A DNA stretch of 64,000 bases from Arthrobacter sp. OAP107 (GCF_040546765.1 NZ_JBEPOK010000001.1:1116001-1180000), one strand, 5' to 3'. Shown: positions 16,481 to 25,155, counted from the stretch's first letter. The notes: a model not told the origin generated them from the letters alone. Program-made: numbers and translations.

Positions 16481-18190
16481 TTGTCCACCACCGCCACGCT
16501 GGCAACCCTTTCCGATTCCGACCGTCTGGCCGATCCGAACTGGTGGCGCCAGGCGTCCGTCTACCAGATCTACCCCCGCAGCTTTTCCGACTCGAACGGC
16601 GACGGCCTGGGCGACATCAAAGGCATCACGGCCAAGGTCCCGTACCTGAAGACGCTCGGAATCGACGCCGTCTGGCTCAGCCCGTTCTACCCCTCGGCGC
16701 TCGCTGACGGCGGCTACGACGTGGATGACTACCGCAACGTGGACCCGAAGCTCGGCACGCTGGAGGATTTCGACGAGATGGCCGCCGCCCTCCACGCGGC
16801 CGGCATCAAGCTGATCGCGGACATCGTCCCGAACCACTCCTCGGACCGGCACGAATGGTTCGAGGAAGCCCTCGCCTCCCCGAAGGGTTCACCGGCCCGG
16901 GACCGTTACATCTTCCGGGACGGCAAGGGCCCCAACGGCGAATTCCCGCCGTCGGACTGGGACTCCGTCTTCGGCGGCTCCGCCTGGGAGCGCATCACCG
17001 AACCGGACGGCACCCCCGGCCAGTGGTACATGCACATCTTCGCCAAGGAACAGCCGGACCTGAACTGGGCCAACCGGGAAATCCGCGACGACTTCCTCAA
17101 GACCCTGCGCTTCTGGTCGGACCGCGGCGTGGACGGCTTCCGCGTTGACGTGGCGCACGCGCTCACCAAGGACCTCACCGAACCGCTGCTGTCCAAGCTG
17201 GAGCTGAGCGCCGCCAACACCGGCACGGACGGGTTCGACGACGGGTCGCACCCGTTCTGGGACCGCGACGAAGTGCACGAGGTCTACGCCGAATGGCGCG
17301 AAGTCTTCAACGAGTACAACCCGCCGCGCACCGCCGTGGCCGAGGCCTGGGTGCACGCCACCCGCCGGGCCCGCTACGCCAGCCCCGAGGGCCTGGGCCA
17401 GGCCTTCAACTTCGACCTCCTGCAGGCCGACTTCGACGCCGAGGAGTTCCACGAGATCATCACCCGCAACCTGGCCGAGGCGGCCGCCACCGGCGCCTCC
17501 TCCACCTGGGTCTTCTCCAACCACGACGTCGTCCGGCACGCCACCCGCTACGGCCTGCCCAAGGGCTCCAAGGGCAAGCACGCCAAGGGCCAGGACGGCA
17601 AGGACTGGCTGCTGGCCGGCGGTCCGGAAAAGGACCTCGACGTCGAACTCGGCCGGCGCCGCGCCCGCGCCGCCACGCTCCTGATGCTCGCGCTGCCAGG
17701 TTCCGCCTACCTGTACCAGGGCGAGGAACTGGGTCTGCAGGAAGTGGCCGACATCCCCGAATCCGAACGGCAAGACCCGTCATTCTTCCGCAACAGGGGA
17801 GTGGAGGTGGGCCGCGACGGCTGCCGTGTGCCCCTGCCGTGGTCCGTTGAAGGCACGTCCTTCGGGTTCGGCGACGGCGGCGCGCACCTGCCGCAGCCCG
17901 AGTGGTTCAGCACCTACGCCGTTGAGGCGCAGGACGGCACCCAGGGCTCCACGCTCGAGCTCTACCGCACGGCACTGAAGCTCCGCCGCGAGCTGCAGGC
18001 CGCCGAAGAGCTGGAATGGACCGAAACCGGGAACCCGGACGTCCTGCACTTCAGCCGCCCCGGTGGGTGGCAGTCCGTGACCAACTTCGGGGACACCGCC
18101 GTCGACCTTCCTGCGGGCACTGTGCTGGTGAGCAGCGCCCCGCTGGAAGACGGGAAGCTGCCGGCCAACACCACGGCCTGGCTGCGCTGA
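16481..18190 (+). CDS. GH13 alpha-glucosidase / oligo-1,6-glucosidase
   Basis: A 569-residue cytoplasmic glycoside hydrolase of family 13, hydrolysing alpha-linked gluco-oligosaccharides brought in by the upstream importer. Catalytic residues are visible: nucleophile Asp223 in GFRVDVAHAL, acid/base Glu288 in AEAWVHA, and Asp349 in SNHDVVRHA. The N-terminal WWRQASVYQIYPRSF and the barrel motif PNHSSDRHEWF are typical of alpha-glucosidases. The start is TTG, placed by AAAAGGA 7 nt upstream. No signal peptide is seen. Alternative names (trehalulose or sucrose isomerase-like) cannot be excluded. Confidence 0.9.
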   Translation: MSTTATLATLSDSDRLADPNWWRQASVYQIYPRSFSDSNGDGLGDIKGITAKVPYLKTLGIDAVWLSPFYPSALADGGYDVDDYRNVDPKLGTLEDFDEMAAALHAAGIKLIADIVPNHSSDRHEWFEEALASPKGSPARDRYIFRDGKGPNGEFPPSDWDSVFGGSAWERITEPDGTPGQWYMHIFAKEQPDLNWANREIRDDFLKTLRFWSDRGVDGFRVDVAHALTKDLTEPLLSKLELSAANTGTDGFDDGSHPFWDRDEVHEVYAEWREVFNEYNPPRTAVAEAWVHATRRARYASPEGLGQAFNFDLLQADFDAEEFHEIITRNLAEAAATGASSTWVFSNHDVVRHATRYGLPKGSKGKHAKGQDGKDWLLAGGPEKDLDVELGRRRARAATLLMLALPGSAYLYQGEELGLQEVADIPESERQDPSFFRNRGVEVGRDGCRVPLPWSVEGTSFGFGDGGAHLPQPEWFSTYAVEAQDGTQGSTLELYRTALKLRRELQAAEELEWTETGNPDVLHFSRPGGWQSVTNFGDTAVDLPAGTVLVSSAPLEDGKLPANTTAWLR

Positions 18191-18207
18191 TCCGCACGGA
18201 ATACCTG

Positions 18208-18251
18208 CCGCTGGCGGCCCCTGGTCTGATTGGACCGGGCGCCGCCAGCGG
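18208..18251 (+). terminator. hairpin after the alpha-glucosidase gene
   Basis: CCGCTGGCGG (18208-18217) pairs perfectly with CCGCCAGCGG (18242-18251), with extra pairing inside. No T tract follows, but the place fits the operon end. Confidence 0.55.
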
Positions 18252-18313
18252 TTCGTTAAACACCCGGCGCCGGGGCTCTGTCCGGGCCCCGGAACAAATG
18301 AAAGAGTGAAGCC

Positions 18314-19279
18314 ATGACTGAACAGACTGCAGCACCATACGGCCGGCTGCTCTACGGCTGCATGGGCCTGGGCGGTGACTGGTCGACCGAACCCCATGAA
18401 ATCACCGACGTCGAGGCCGCGGCTGAGGCCATCGATGCGGCGCTGGACATCGGCGTCACGCTCTTTGACCACGCCGACATCTACCGGCACGGAAAGGCCG
18501 AAGCCGTCTTCGGCGAGGTCCTGGCCGGCACCAGCGGACTGCGCGAACGCATCCAGCTGCAGACCAAGTGCGGGATCCGGCTGAACGAGCGGGGGCTGGA
18601 GACACACTACGACCTGAGCGCGGACGCCATCATGGAGCGCGTGAACGGCAGTCTCGAGCGCCTGCGCACCGACTACGTTGACATCCTCCTGCTGCACCGC
18701 CCGGATCCCCTGATGGACCCCGCGGAGGTGGCCGCCGCCGTCGGGAAGCTGATGGCGGAAGGCAAGGTGCGGGCCCTGGGCGTGTCCAACATGTCAGCCG
18801 CCCAGATCGAGTTCCTGCAGGACAGCCTCGAGACCCCGGTGGTGGCCAACCAGCTCGAGCTCAGCCTGCTCAAGCGCGACTGGCTGGAGAGCACTGTCCT
18901 GGTAAACCATCCCGATGCCCATAGCTACAGCTTTCCGCACGGGACGCTGGAGTACTGCGCCCGGCGGGGGATCACGCTGCAGGCTTACGGCGCACTGGCC
19001 CGCGGCCACTACACCGGCAACCCGCCCGAACGGCCCACTCCGGCCGAGAGCGCCACGGCCGCGCTGCTGGCGGAGATGGCCCGGGAGAAGGACACCACCA
19101 TGGAGGCGGTGCTGCTGGGCTGGCTCATGAAGCACCCGGCCGGGATCGCGCCGGTCATCGGTTCCGCCAACCCGGACCGGATCCGGGCCTGCGCCGGAGC
19201 CGCCCGGGCGGCCGAGACCATGACCCGGGCCGAGTGGTACCGGCTGTGGGTCACGGCCCGGGGAAGCAACATCCCTTAA
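18314..19279 (+). CDS. aldo/keto reductase (YdhF-like)
   Basis: A 321-residue NADPH-dependent oxidoreductase of the aldo/keto reductase superfamily. Catalytic tetrad residues can be placed: Asp and Tyr in LFDHADIYRHGKAE, Lys in QTKCGIRL, and His in LLLHRPDPL. The C-terminal cofactor-binding stretch PVIGSANPDRI is present. It lies 123 nt after the alpha-glucosidase and past a hairpin, so it may be separate from that operon. The substrate cannot be inferred. A GAAAGAG-like ribosome site precedes the ATG. Confidence 0.88.
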   Translation: MTEQTAAPYGRLLYGCMGLGGDWSTEPHEITDVEAAAEAIDAALDIGVTLFDHADIYRHGKAEAVFGEVLAGTSGLRERIQLQTKCGIRLNERGLETHYDLSADAIMERVNGSLERLRTDYVDILLLHRPDPLMDPAEVAAAVGKLMAEGKVRALGVSNMSAAQIEFLQDSLETPVVANQLELSLLKRDWLESTVLVNHPDAHSYSFPHGTLEYCARRGITLQAYGALARGHYTGNPPERPTPAESATAALLAEMAREKDTTMEAVLLGWLMKHPAGIAPVIGSANPDRIRACAGAARAAETMTRAEWYRLWVTARGSNIP

Positions 19280-19284
19280 AACCC

Positions 19285-19344
19285 AACTGGGTCGCAGTTG
19301 TTGTCGTTATGAGCCTTCAAAACGACAACAACTGCGACCCAGTT
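19285..19344. repeat. long palindrome between convergent genes
   Basis: A perfect inverted repeat of 24 bp (19285-19308 with 19321-19344), beginning AACTGGGTCGCAGTTG, with a 12-nt loop. It lies between the aldo/keto reductase and the dioxygenase genes, which converge, and likely terminates both. It does not share sequence with the copies at 11704 and 45945. Confidence 0.8.
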
Positions 19345-19357
19345 TGGATGGATAACC

Positions 19358-20278
19358 CTAGAGAGGGGCGATCTCCGAGTACGTGGAGGCATCGCCCTTC
19401 AGGGCCTGGCTCTGCTTGCCGTCTACACCCACCGGGACGTCCCCGGCAATGGTGACGCGGTTGAGTTTGCGCGGCTGGCCGTCGTAGTTGTCCGGGGCGT
19501 AGTGCTGGGTGATCCTGTTATCGAAGAGCACCAGCTGGTTCGGTTCCCAGTTCACCCGGACCACGTTCTCAGGACGCGTTACGTAGGCCTGGAGCAGGCG
19601 GATAATGTCCTTGGACTCGGTGTTGGACAGGCCCACAATGCGCAGGCGCTGCGCGAAGCCCCCAATGAACAGTCCGCGCTCGCCGGTCAGCGGGTGGACG
19701 CGCACCACGGGGTGGGCCGTCTCGAACTTCAGCCGGGTGAACTCCTTGCGGCGCTCCTCGGCGTTGGTGTGCTCCAGGTTCTTGGGCACCGAGTAATCGT
19801 AGTCGTTGGTGTGGATGGCCCACAGGGTGTCCGCGAAGTTCCGCAGCTCGTCGGGAAGGTCGGCATAGGCGCCGGCCGAGGAGGCGATCAGCGTCTCGCC
19901 GCCGTAGGCCGGCAGGTCGATGCTGCGCAGGGTGGACGCCTGCGGCGGGTTGACCACGAACGTGACATCGGTGTGCCAGTTGTTGGCCGAACCGTTCTCG
20001 CTGTCCACCGGCAGGACGTTCTCCTCGCCCTCCACGGATGCCACCGTGGGGTGCGCCTTGGTGAGCGGGCCGAAGTGGCCGGCGAACTTCACCTGCGCCT
20101 CGTCGGAGAGGATGTTGGACTCGCGGAACACCAGGGCCTTGTGCTCGTTGAGGGCTGAGCGGATCTCCGCAACGGTCTCCGCGGAGAGGTCGCCGCTGAG
20201 ATCCAGGCCGCGGATCTCGGCGCCGATACGGGAGCCCAGCTTGGAGAATTCGAGCTTTGTTTCGGTGATGACAGTCAT
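19358..20278 (-). CDS. TauD/TfdA-family Fe(II)/2-oxoglutarate dioxygenase
   Basis: A 306-residue non-haem iron dioxygenase. The iron ligands are His102 and Asp104 in NNWHTDVTF and His259 in RITQHYAPD; Arg270 in GQPRKLNR should hold 2-oxoglutarate. Such enzymes oxidise taurine, other sulfonates, sulfate esters or related acids, releasing sulfite or sulfate. A binding-protein gene of the sulfonate type lies just upstream on the same strand, pointing to sulfur scavenging. The ribosome site AGGAAAG precedes the ATG. Exact substrate unknown; an alkylsulfatase-type activity is equally possible. Confidence 0.88.
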   Translation of the reverse strand: MTVITETKLEFSKLGSRIGAEIRGLDLSGDLSAETVAEIRSALNEHKALVFRESNILSDEAQVKFAGHFGPLTKAHPTVASVEGEENVLPVDSENGSANNWHTDVTFVVNPPQASTLRSIDLPAYGGETLIASSAGAYADLPDELRNFADTLWAIHTNDYDYSVPKNLEHTNAEERRKEFTRLKFETAHPVVRVHPLTGERGLFIGGFAQRLRIVGLSNTESKDIIRLLQAYVTRPENVVRVNWEPNQLVLFDNRITQHYAPDNYDGQPRKLNRVTIAGDVPVGVDGKQSQALKGDASTYSEIAPL

Positions 20279-20336
20279 CGTTCTTTCCTCACTTTGTGCG
20301 TTGCTTTGAATCAGGCGGTTGCTATTGCTTGGTCGG

Positions 20337-21374
20337 TTACTTGGAACCGGTCAGGAGTCCGTTGAACTCGTTGGTGTACAGCTTTTTGGTGTCCAGGCCG
20401 GACTTGATGATGCCCGCGGACTTTAGGTACTCCTCCCAGCGGGAGAAGTCCTCGTCCTTGATCTCGCCCTTGGCAGGGACGCCCACGCTCTTCCAGTACT
20501 GCAGGGCGGAGGGGTTCTCGTTGCGGCCGCGTTCCTTCAGGATCTTGGTGAGCCGGGCAATGACCTCCTTGCGGGGCGTGGCCCGCTCCCATTCGATGGC
20601 CTTGGCCACGCCCGTGGTGAAGGTCCGCACCGTGTTGGGGTTCTGCGCGATGAAGTCATCCCGGAAGACGTAGGGTCCGCCGGCGAACGTGCCGAACAGG
20701 TCGTAGTCGCTGAAAACGGACCGCAACCCGCCGTTGGCGATGGCCTTGTCCTGCAGGATGCTGCCCAGTGCGCCGGCGTCAACCTGGCCGCGGCGGATGG
20801 CTTCCTCGGTGTCGTTCGGCGGAACCACCACAAGCTGGACCTGCTTGATCTCGTCCGGGCTCAGGCCGTTCTTGCGGAGGTAGGTGTTGATGACGGCCTC
20901 GGAGTGGGCGCCGAGGGTGTTCACGGCGATCTTCTTGCCGATGAAGTCCCGGGCGGTCCTGATCGGGCTGTCTTCCTTCACGTAGAAGCCGTTGAAGGTT
21001 TTGCTGTCCTCGCCGTAGTAGTTGATGACCGCCTTCACCGGGGCGCCGGCCTCCACGAGCTTCACCACGGCCCCGGCGAACGCGCCGCCGAAGTCTGTCT
21101 GGCCGGTCGCTGCGGACTGGATGTCCTGCGGCCCGCTGATGGTGTTGCCCACCCAGTTCAGCTTGACGTCGCCCAGGTAGCCGAGGTCCTGGGCCAGTTC
21201 GGGAAGGGTGACGTTGTTGGCCCAACCCTGGTAGCGGAGTTCCTTGACTTCATTGGCGCCGGGAGCTCCCGTGCCGCCTGTGTCAACACCGGCGGCGCTC
21301 CCGCCGCAGCCGGACACCGTCAGGGCGATGACGACGGCGGCCGCAGCACTCAGGATGGTCAGGTGTCGTTTCAT
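20337..21374 (-). CDS. ABC transporter substrate-binding lipoprotein (SsuA/TauA-like)
   Basis: A 345-residue exported protein with a signal sequence and lipobox LTVSGC (Cys23), followed by a Gly/Ala linker and a two-lobe binding domain of the sulfonate/nitrate/taurine type (LRYQGWANNVTLPE, AATGQTDFGGAFAG). It would deliver a sulfonate or similar compound to an ABC importer. No permease or ATPase gene is adjacent; the next gene downstream is the TauD-like dioxygenase 58 nt away. The ATG at 21374 is chosen by GAAGGA six nt upstream. Confidence 0.85.
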   Translation of the reverse strand: MKRHLTILSAAAAVVIALTVSGCGGSAAGVDTGGTGAPGANEVKELRYQGWANNVTLPELAQDLGYLGDVKLNWVGNTISGPQDIQSAATGQTDFGGAFAGAVVKLVEAGAPVKAVINYYGEDSKTFNGFYVKEDSPIRTARDFIGKKIAVNTLGAHSEAVINTYLRKNGLSPDEIKQVQLVVVPPNDTEEAIRRGQVDAGALGSILQDKAIANGGLRSVFSDYDLFGTFAGGPYVFRDDFIAQNPNTVRTFTTGVAKAIEWERATPRKEVIARLTKILKERGRNENPSALQYWKSVGVPAKGEIKDEDFSRWEEYLKSAGIIKSGLDTKKLYTNEFNGLLTGSK

Positions 21375-21689
21375 GGGGGTTCCTTCAGGGGTTAATTGGC
21401 TGGTTCGCCACGTTCGCTCCGGCCGCTGCAACGGCCGATGGATCGATGTAAGCGCACTCGACAGGATGCAGAAAAGTGCCGGGTCACGGCGGGCAACCGT
21501 TGGAAATCCGCGGAAACACGGCGCAACAGCGGGTCATGAGGCGTCCCGTTGCGGAGGGTGAATCGGTGTGACAGGTGGCATCAGGGATGCCCAGGAAGGG
21601 CGGTACACTGACCCTTTTGTTCGTATTGGTCTGCCCTGCGGGGCCGATCTGCGTCGCGCACACGGGCGCGCGCCCGATACGGTAGAACC
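21375..21689. other. intergenic region between divergent genes
   Basis: A 315-nt gap between the binding-protein gene (minus) and the CitE-like gene (plus). It must hold both promoters. Seen here: the -10 hexamer of the CitE-like gene at its right end and a TACACT at 21604-21609. No further gene, repeat or clear operator was found. Confidence 0.5.
21678..21683 (+). promoter_or_regulatory. -10 element, leaderless CitE-like gene
   Basis: TACGGT exactly 6 nt before the ATG at 21690. Confidence 0.4.
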
Positions 21690-22553
21690 ATGACGTCTAC
21701 TTCCACAGCCGAGATCACCCGGCACGAACGCAATATCCCCGCCGAGATCGCCCGGTCGTGGCTGCTCGTCAACGCGATGAAGACCGAGCTATTCGACCAG
21801 TCCGCTGTGTCCCGCGCGGACTCGATCATCCTCGACATCGAAGACGCCGTTGACCCCTCGCAGAAGGACGTTGCCCGCGAGAACGTGGTGAACTGGCTCG
21901 GCGGCGGCGGCCGGGCCTGGGTGCGGATCAACGACGCCACCAGCAAGTTCTGGGCCGACGACCTCGCGGGCCTGCGCGGCACGCCGGGGCTGCTCGGCGT
22001 CATGCTGGCCAAGACCGAATCGGCTGACCAGGTCACCGAGTCCTTCCACCGGATGGACGGCAAGACGCCGGTCATCCCGCTCGTGGAATCTGCGCTCGGC
22101 ATCGAGGAAGCCAACCACATCGCCAAGGCCCAGGGCGCCTTCCGCCTGGCCTTCGGCTCCGGTGACTTCCGCCGCGACACCGGCATGGCCAACACCCAGG
22201 AGGCCATGGCCTACCCGCGCGCCAAGCTCGTCGTCGCCAGCCGCGTCGGCAACCTGCCGGGCCCCATCGACGGACCCACCGTGGGCACCAACCACCCCAT
22301 CCTGCGCGAGCAGACCGGCGTCACGGTGATGATGGGCATGACCGGAAAGCTCTGCCTGGCCATCGACCAGACCAGCGTCATCAACGAGGTCATCAGCCCC
22401 ACGCCGTCGGACGTCGCCTGGGCCACCGACTTCATGAACGACTTCGAAGCCAACGGCCGCGTCATCCGCGACGGCTCCGACCTGCCCCGCCTCGGCCGCG
22501 CAGAGAAGATCATGAAGCTCGCGGTAGCGTTCGGCGTCCAGCCTGCGCTGTAA
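21690..22553 (+). CDS. CitE-like CoA-ester lyase (HpcH/HpaI aldolase family)
   Basis: A 287-residue TIM-barrel enzyme of the citrate lyase beta-subunit/HpcH group, which cleaves or forms carbon-carbon bonds in acyl-CoA esters such as malyl-CoA or citramalyl-CoA using Mg2+. Family motifs: SIILDIEDAVDPSQKD near residue 45 (acidic metal ligands) and IPLVESALGIEEA near 130. No alpha or gamma citrate lyase subunit is nearby, so a stand-alone lyase or thioesterase role is more likely than citrate lyase. The start is fixed by the -10 hexamer 6 nt before it. Confidence 0.85.
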   Translation: MTSTSTAEITRHERNIPAEIARSWLLVNAMKTELFDQSAVSRADSIILDIEDAVDPSQKDVARENVVNWLGGGGRAWVRINDATSKFWADDLAGLRGTPGLLGVMLAKTESADQVTESFHRMDGKTPVIPLVESALGIEEANHIAKAQGAFRLAFGSGDFRRDTGMANTQEAMAYPRAKLVVASRVGNLPGPIDGPTVGTNHPILREQTGVTVMMGMTGKLCLAIDQTSVINEVISPTPSDVAWATDFMNDFEANGRVIRDGSDLPRLGRAEKIMKLAVAFGVQPAL

Positions 22554-22573
22554 GCGCCACCAGCATCACCAGG

Positions 22574-22614
22574 AGACCCCGTGACCGATACCAGTTATCT
22601 GGTGCACGGGGTCT
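22574..22614 (+). terminator. hairpin after the CitE-like gene
   Basis: A 10-bp perfect stem AGACCCCGTG (22574-22583) and CACGGGGTCT (22605-22614), with an inner ACCAG/CTGGT pairing around TTAT. Likely terminator, though no T tract follows. Confidence 0.6.
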
Positions 22615-22700
22615 TCCGGGAGTGCACCTCGGAGGTGCCGGCGGTGCAGGAAGCCCTCTTCTGAGGAAGCCCTTAAATGGGGGCGCACGGCCTGATTGGG

Positions 22701-22706
22701 TAAACT
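22701..22706 (+). promoter_or_regulatory. -10 element, leaderless small membrane protein
   Basis: TAAACT exactly 6 nt before the GTG at 22713. Confidence 0.5.
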
Positions 22707-22712
22707 GGCACG

Positions 22713-22937
22713 GTGCTGCACGAATTCTGGGTCACCGCGCCCAAGTCCTACAAAATCCTGGTCTTCACCGCGATGGGCCTCATCGCCGTCGGCCTCATCC
22801 TCAACATTGCAGGCAATGTCACCGCCAACCAGGGGCTCATGATCGGGTCCCTGCCGGTAATCGGCCTGGGCCTGGTGCTCCACATGGTGGGACTGGTGGT
22901 CCGCGGCCAGCGTGTGCGGAAGAACATCCGCAAGTAG
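22713..22937 (+). CDS. small two-helix membrane protein
   Basis: A 74-residue protein with two predicted transmembrane helices (about 16-36 and 42-64) and a basic C-terminus ending RGQRVRKNIRK. I do not recognise its family. The GTG start is supported by a TAAACT hexamer 6 nt upstream, implying a leaderless mRNA; no ribosome site is present. It lies between the CitE-like gene and the dehydratase pair, each with their own promoter. Function unknown. Confidence 0.75.
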   Translation: MLHEFWVTAPKSYKILVFTAMGLIAVGLILNIAGNVTANQGLMIGSLPVIGLGLVLHMVGLVVRGQRVRKNIRK

Positions 22938-22959
22938 GAAACCCGCACACCCGCCCCGA

Positions 22960-22965
22960 TAGGCT
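22960..22965 (+). promoter_or_regulatory. -10 element, leaderless HadA-like gene
   Basis: TAGGCT 7 nt before the ATG at 22973. Confidence 0.5.
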
Positions 22966-22972
22966 TGAACCC

Positions 22973-23434
22973 ATGACTATCAATCCGGACCTGCAGGGCC
23001 GAAGCTACCCTGCCGCAGAGGTGTATGACGTTGGCCGCGAGAAGATCCGCGAGTTCGCCCGCGCCGTTAAGGCCACCCACCCCGCCCACTTCGATATTGA
23101 CGCCGCACAGGGCCTGGGCCACCCCGACCTCGTGGCACCGCCCACGTTCGCGATCATCATCGCACAGCGCGCCGACGCCCAGCTGATCGAGGATCCGGAG
23201 GCAGGCATCGACTTCTCCCGCGTCGTCCATGCCGACCAGCGCTTCACCCACCACCGCCCGATCTTTGCCGGGGACCGGCTCGTCGCCGAACTGCACGTCG
23301 ACGGCGTGCGCGCCATGGGCGGTGGTGCCATGATCACCACGCGCAGCGAGATTTTCGTACTGACGGACGGGGACGGGCGCGAGCCGGTATCCACCACCAA
23401 GTCATCCATCCTGGTCCGCGGAGAGGGACAGTAG
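22973..23434 (+). CDS. MaoC-like dehydratase, FAS1-type N-terminal (HadA-like)
   Basis: A 153-residue hotdog-fold protein resembling HadA, the non-catalytic, substrate-binding subunit of mycobacterial beta-hydroxyacyl dehydratases. Recognisable stretches are YDVGREKIREFARA at the N-terminus, LVAPPTFAI, and the VVHADQRFTHHRPI segment. It lacks the catalytic Asp/His pair found in its neighbour and should function as a heterodimer with it. The ATG is fixed by the TAGGCT upstream; a longer reading of this frame runs through the preceding gene and is not credible. Two genes overlap-close (2 nt gap) and are cotranscribed. Confidence 0.85.
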   Translation: MTINPDLQGRSYPAAEVYDVGREKIREFARAVKATHPAHFDIDAAQGLGHPDLVAPPTFAIIIAQRADAQLIEDPEAGIDFSRVVHADQRFTHHRPIFAGDRLVAELHVDGVRAMGGGAMITTRSEIFVLTDGDGREPVSTTKSSILVRGEGQ

Positions 23435-23436
23435 CC

Positions 23437-23874
23437 ATGAGCCCCACATTCGAAGAACTCAGCGTCGGCCAGGACATCGGCAGCCGCAGCATCGAGGTGA
23501 CCCGCCAGGACCTGGTCAAGTACGCCGGCGCTTCGGGCGACTTCAACCCCATCCACTGGAACGAGGCCTTCGCCACGGGAGTCGAGCTTCCCGGCGTCAT
23601 CGCCCACGGCATGTTCACCATGGGTGCCGCCGTGCAGTTGGTCAGTGACTGGGCCGGTGACCCGGCCGCCGTCGTCGACTACCAGACGCGTTTCACCAAG
23701 CCGGTGCTGGTCACGGACACGACGGGGACCGGCGACGCCGGTGCCGTGATCGACGTCAGCGGCGCCGTCGGCGCACTCGATGCCGAAGCGCGCACCGCCC
23801 GCGTGGACCTGACCGTGGTGTTCGACGGGCAGAAGGTGCTCGTGAAGGCCCAGGCCCTCGTCCGGTTGACGTGA
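23437..23874 (+). CDS. MaoC-like (R)-hydratase/dehydratase (HadB-like)
   Basis: A 145-residue hotdog-fold protein with the hydratase-2 signature: GDFNPIHWNE supplies the catalytic Asp and His, and PGVIAHGMFTMG the oxyanion-hole region. It should dehydrate 3-hydroxyacyl thioesters together with the HadA-like protein 2 nt upstream. In mycobacteria hadAB serves long-chain FAS-II, but Arthrobacter makes no mycolates; the pair may act in other lipid synthesis. In mycobacteria the same genes also lie near trpT-secE-nusG. Confidence 0.87.
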   Translation: MSPTFEELSVGQDIGSRSIEVTRQDLVKYAGASGDFNPIHWNEAFATGVELPGVIAHGMFTMGAAVQLVSDWAGDPAAVVDYQTRFTKPVLVTDTTGTGDAGAVIDVSGAVGALDAEARTARVDLTVVFDGQKVLVKAQALVRLT

Positions 23875-23886
23875 CGTGATGCTGTC

Positions 23887-25155
23887 TTGAGTTCCACCGC
23901 CGTCCAGGCGCGGGAAGTCGCCCTGTGGCGCAACGCCGTGGTGGTGGCCTACGCCGCCAGCGGGCTCGCCTTCGCGTCCTGGGTCTCGCGCCTGCCGGCG
24001 ATCCGTGACGGCCTCGGCCTCACTCCCGGCACGGTGGGACTGCTCCTGCTGTGCATGACCGCCGGGTCCTTCCTCTCGGTCTCCGCGTCGGGGCTGATCG
24101 TGCTCCGGCTCGGTTCCCGGCGGACCATCCGGACCGGCAGCATCATGGTGGGGTGCGGCCTGATCCTGGCCGGCTTCGGCACATCCGTCCTGTCCAGCCC
24201 GGTTGCCGTTGCCGCAGGACTGGTCGTCGTCGGACTGGGCACTGCCAGCTGGAACACCGCGTCCAATGTGGAGGGCGCCGCCGTCGAACGGGCCATCGGC
24301 CGGCATATCATGCCCCGGCTGCACGGCTCGTTCAGCCTGGGCACGGTTGCGGGAGCCGGGCTTGGTGCCTGGGCGGCAGGCGCGGGCGTGCCGGTCCTCT
24401 GGCACCTCACGGCCGCCGGGCTGGTCGTCGCCGGTTCGGTGACGACGGCGGCTCGCTGGTTCCGTGCCGACGTCACCCCGGCGGAACGCACGGCTCCGTA
24501 CCGGCCCGACAACTTCGAGGACCCCTCCACCGGGCCGATCCCCGTCGTCCGGGCGTCAACTGACGGTACCGAGGCCCCGCTGGACAACAAGCGCAAGATC
24601 GCCCAGGCCTGGCGGGACCGGCGGACGCTGCTGCTCGGCGTCATGGTGCTGGGCCTGGCGCTGGCCGAGGGCGCGGCGGGGGACTGGGTGGCTCTGGCGC
24701 TGGCGGACGGACACCACCAGTCGGATGCGGCGGGCGCCGCCGGGTACGGGCTGTTCGTCACGTTCATGACCATCGGCCGGTTTCTTGGGACAGTGGTGCT
24801 CGACCGGTTCGGCCGGGTCCCGGTGATGCGGTGGTGCTCGGCCATGGCCGTCTTTGGGCTGGCGCTGTTCGTATTCGCCCCGGTGCCGTGGCTGGCCTAC
24901 GCCGCCCTGGCCGTTTGGGGGCTTGGCGCCTCGCTGGGCTTCCCGGTGGGCATGTCCGCCGCGGCCGACGATCCCGCCAAGGCCGCCGCCCGAGTGTCCG
25001 TGGTGTCCACGATCGGGTACGGGGCCTTCCTGTGCGGCCCGCCGCTGCTGGGGCTGCTGGCTGAGCATGTGGGGATCCTGCACTCGCTGCTGGCCGTCAT
25101 GGCGGTGCTGGTGGCAAGCTTCCTGCTGTCCCCGGTGGCCCGCAAGCTTCCCTGA
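23887..25155 (+). CDS. MFS transporter
   Basis: A 422-residue membrane protein of the major facilitator superfamily with about twelve helices and a long central loop (about 195-240). The first helix and ASWVSRLPAIRDGLGLTPG loop followed by SGLIVLRLGSRRT are typical of MFS proteins of the YybO/YwfA-like 'sugar or drug efflux' group; the substrate is unknown. The start is TTG, 12 nt after the HadB-like stop, so it may belong to that operon. A GTG or ATG start is not available near the first helix. Confidence 0.85.
   Translation: MSSTAVQAREVALWRNAVVVAYAASGLAFASWVSRLPAIRDGLGLTPGTVGLLLLCMTAGSFLSVSASGLIVLRLGSRRTIRTGSIMVGCGLILAGFGTSVLSSPVAVAAGLVVVGLGTASWNTASNVEGAAVERAIGRHIMPRLHGSFSLGTVAGAGLGAWAAGAGVPVLWHLTAAGLVVAGSVTTAARWFRADVTPAERTAPYRPDNFEDPSTGPIPVVRASTDGTEAPLDNKRKIAQAWRDRRTLLLGVMVLGLALAEGAAGDWVALALADGHHQSDAAGAAGYGLFVTFMTIGRFLGTVVLDRFGRVPVMRWCSAMAVFGLALFVFAPVPWLAYAALAVWGLGASLGFPVGMSAAADDPAKAAARVSVVSTIGYGAFLCGPPLLGLLAEHVGILHSLLAVMAVLVASFLLSPVARKLP

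Noticed and set aside
22581..22664. A 28-codon frame with AGGAG in front (GTG ACC GAT to TGA).
   Set aside because: It coincides with the hairpin at 22574-22614, which explains the sequence better as a terminator; no conserved features.
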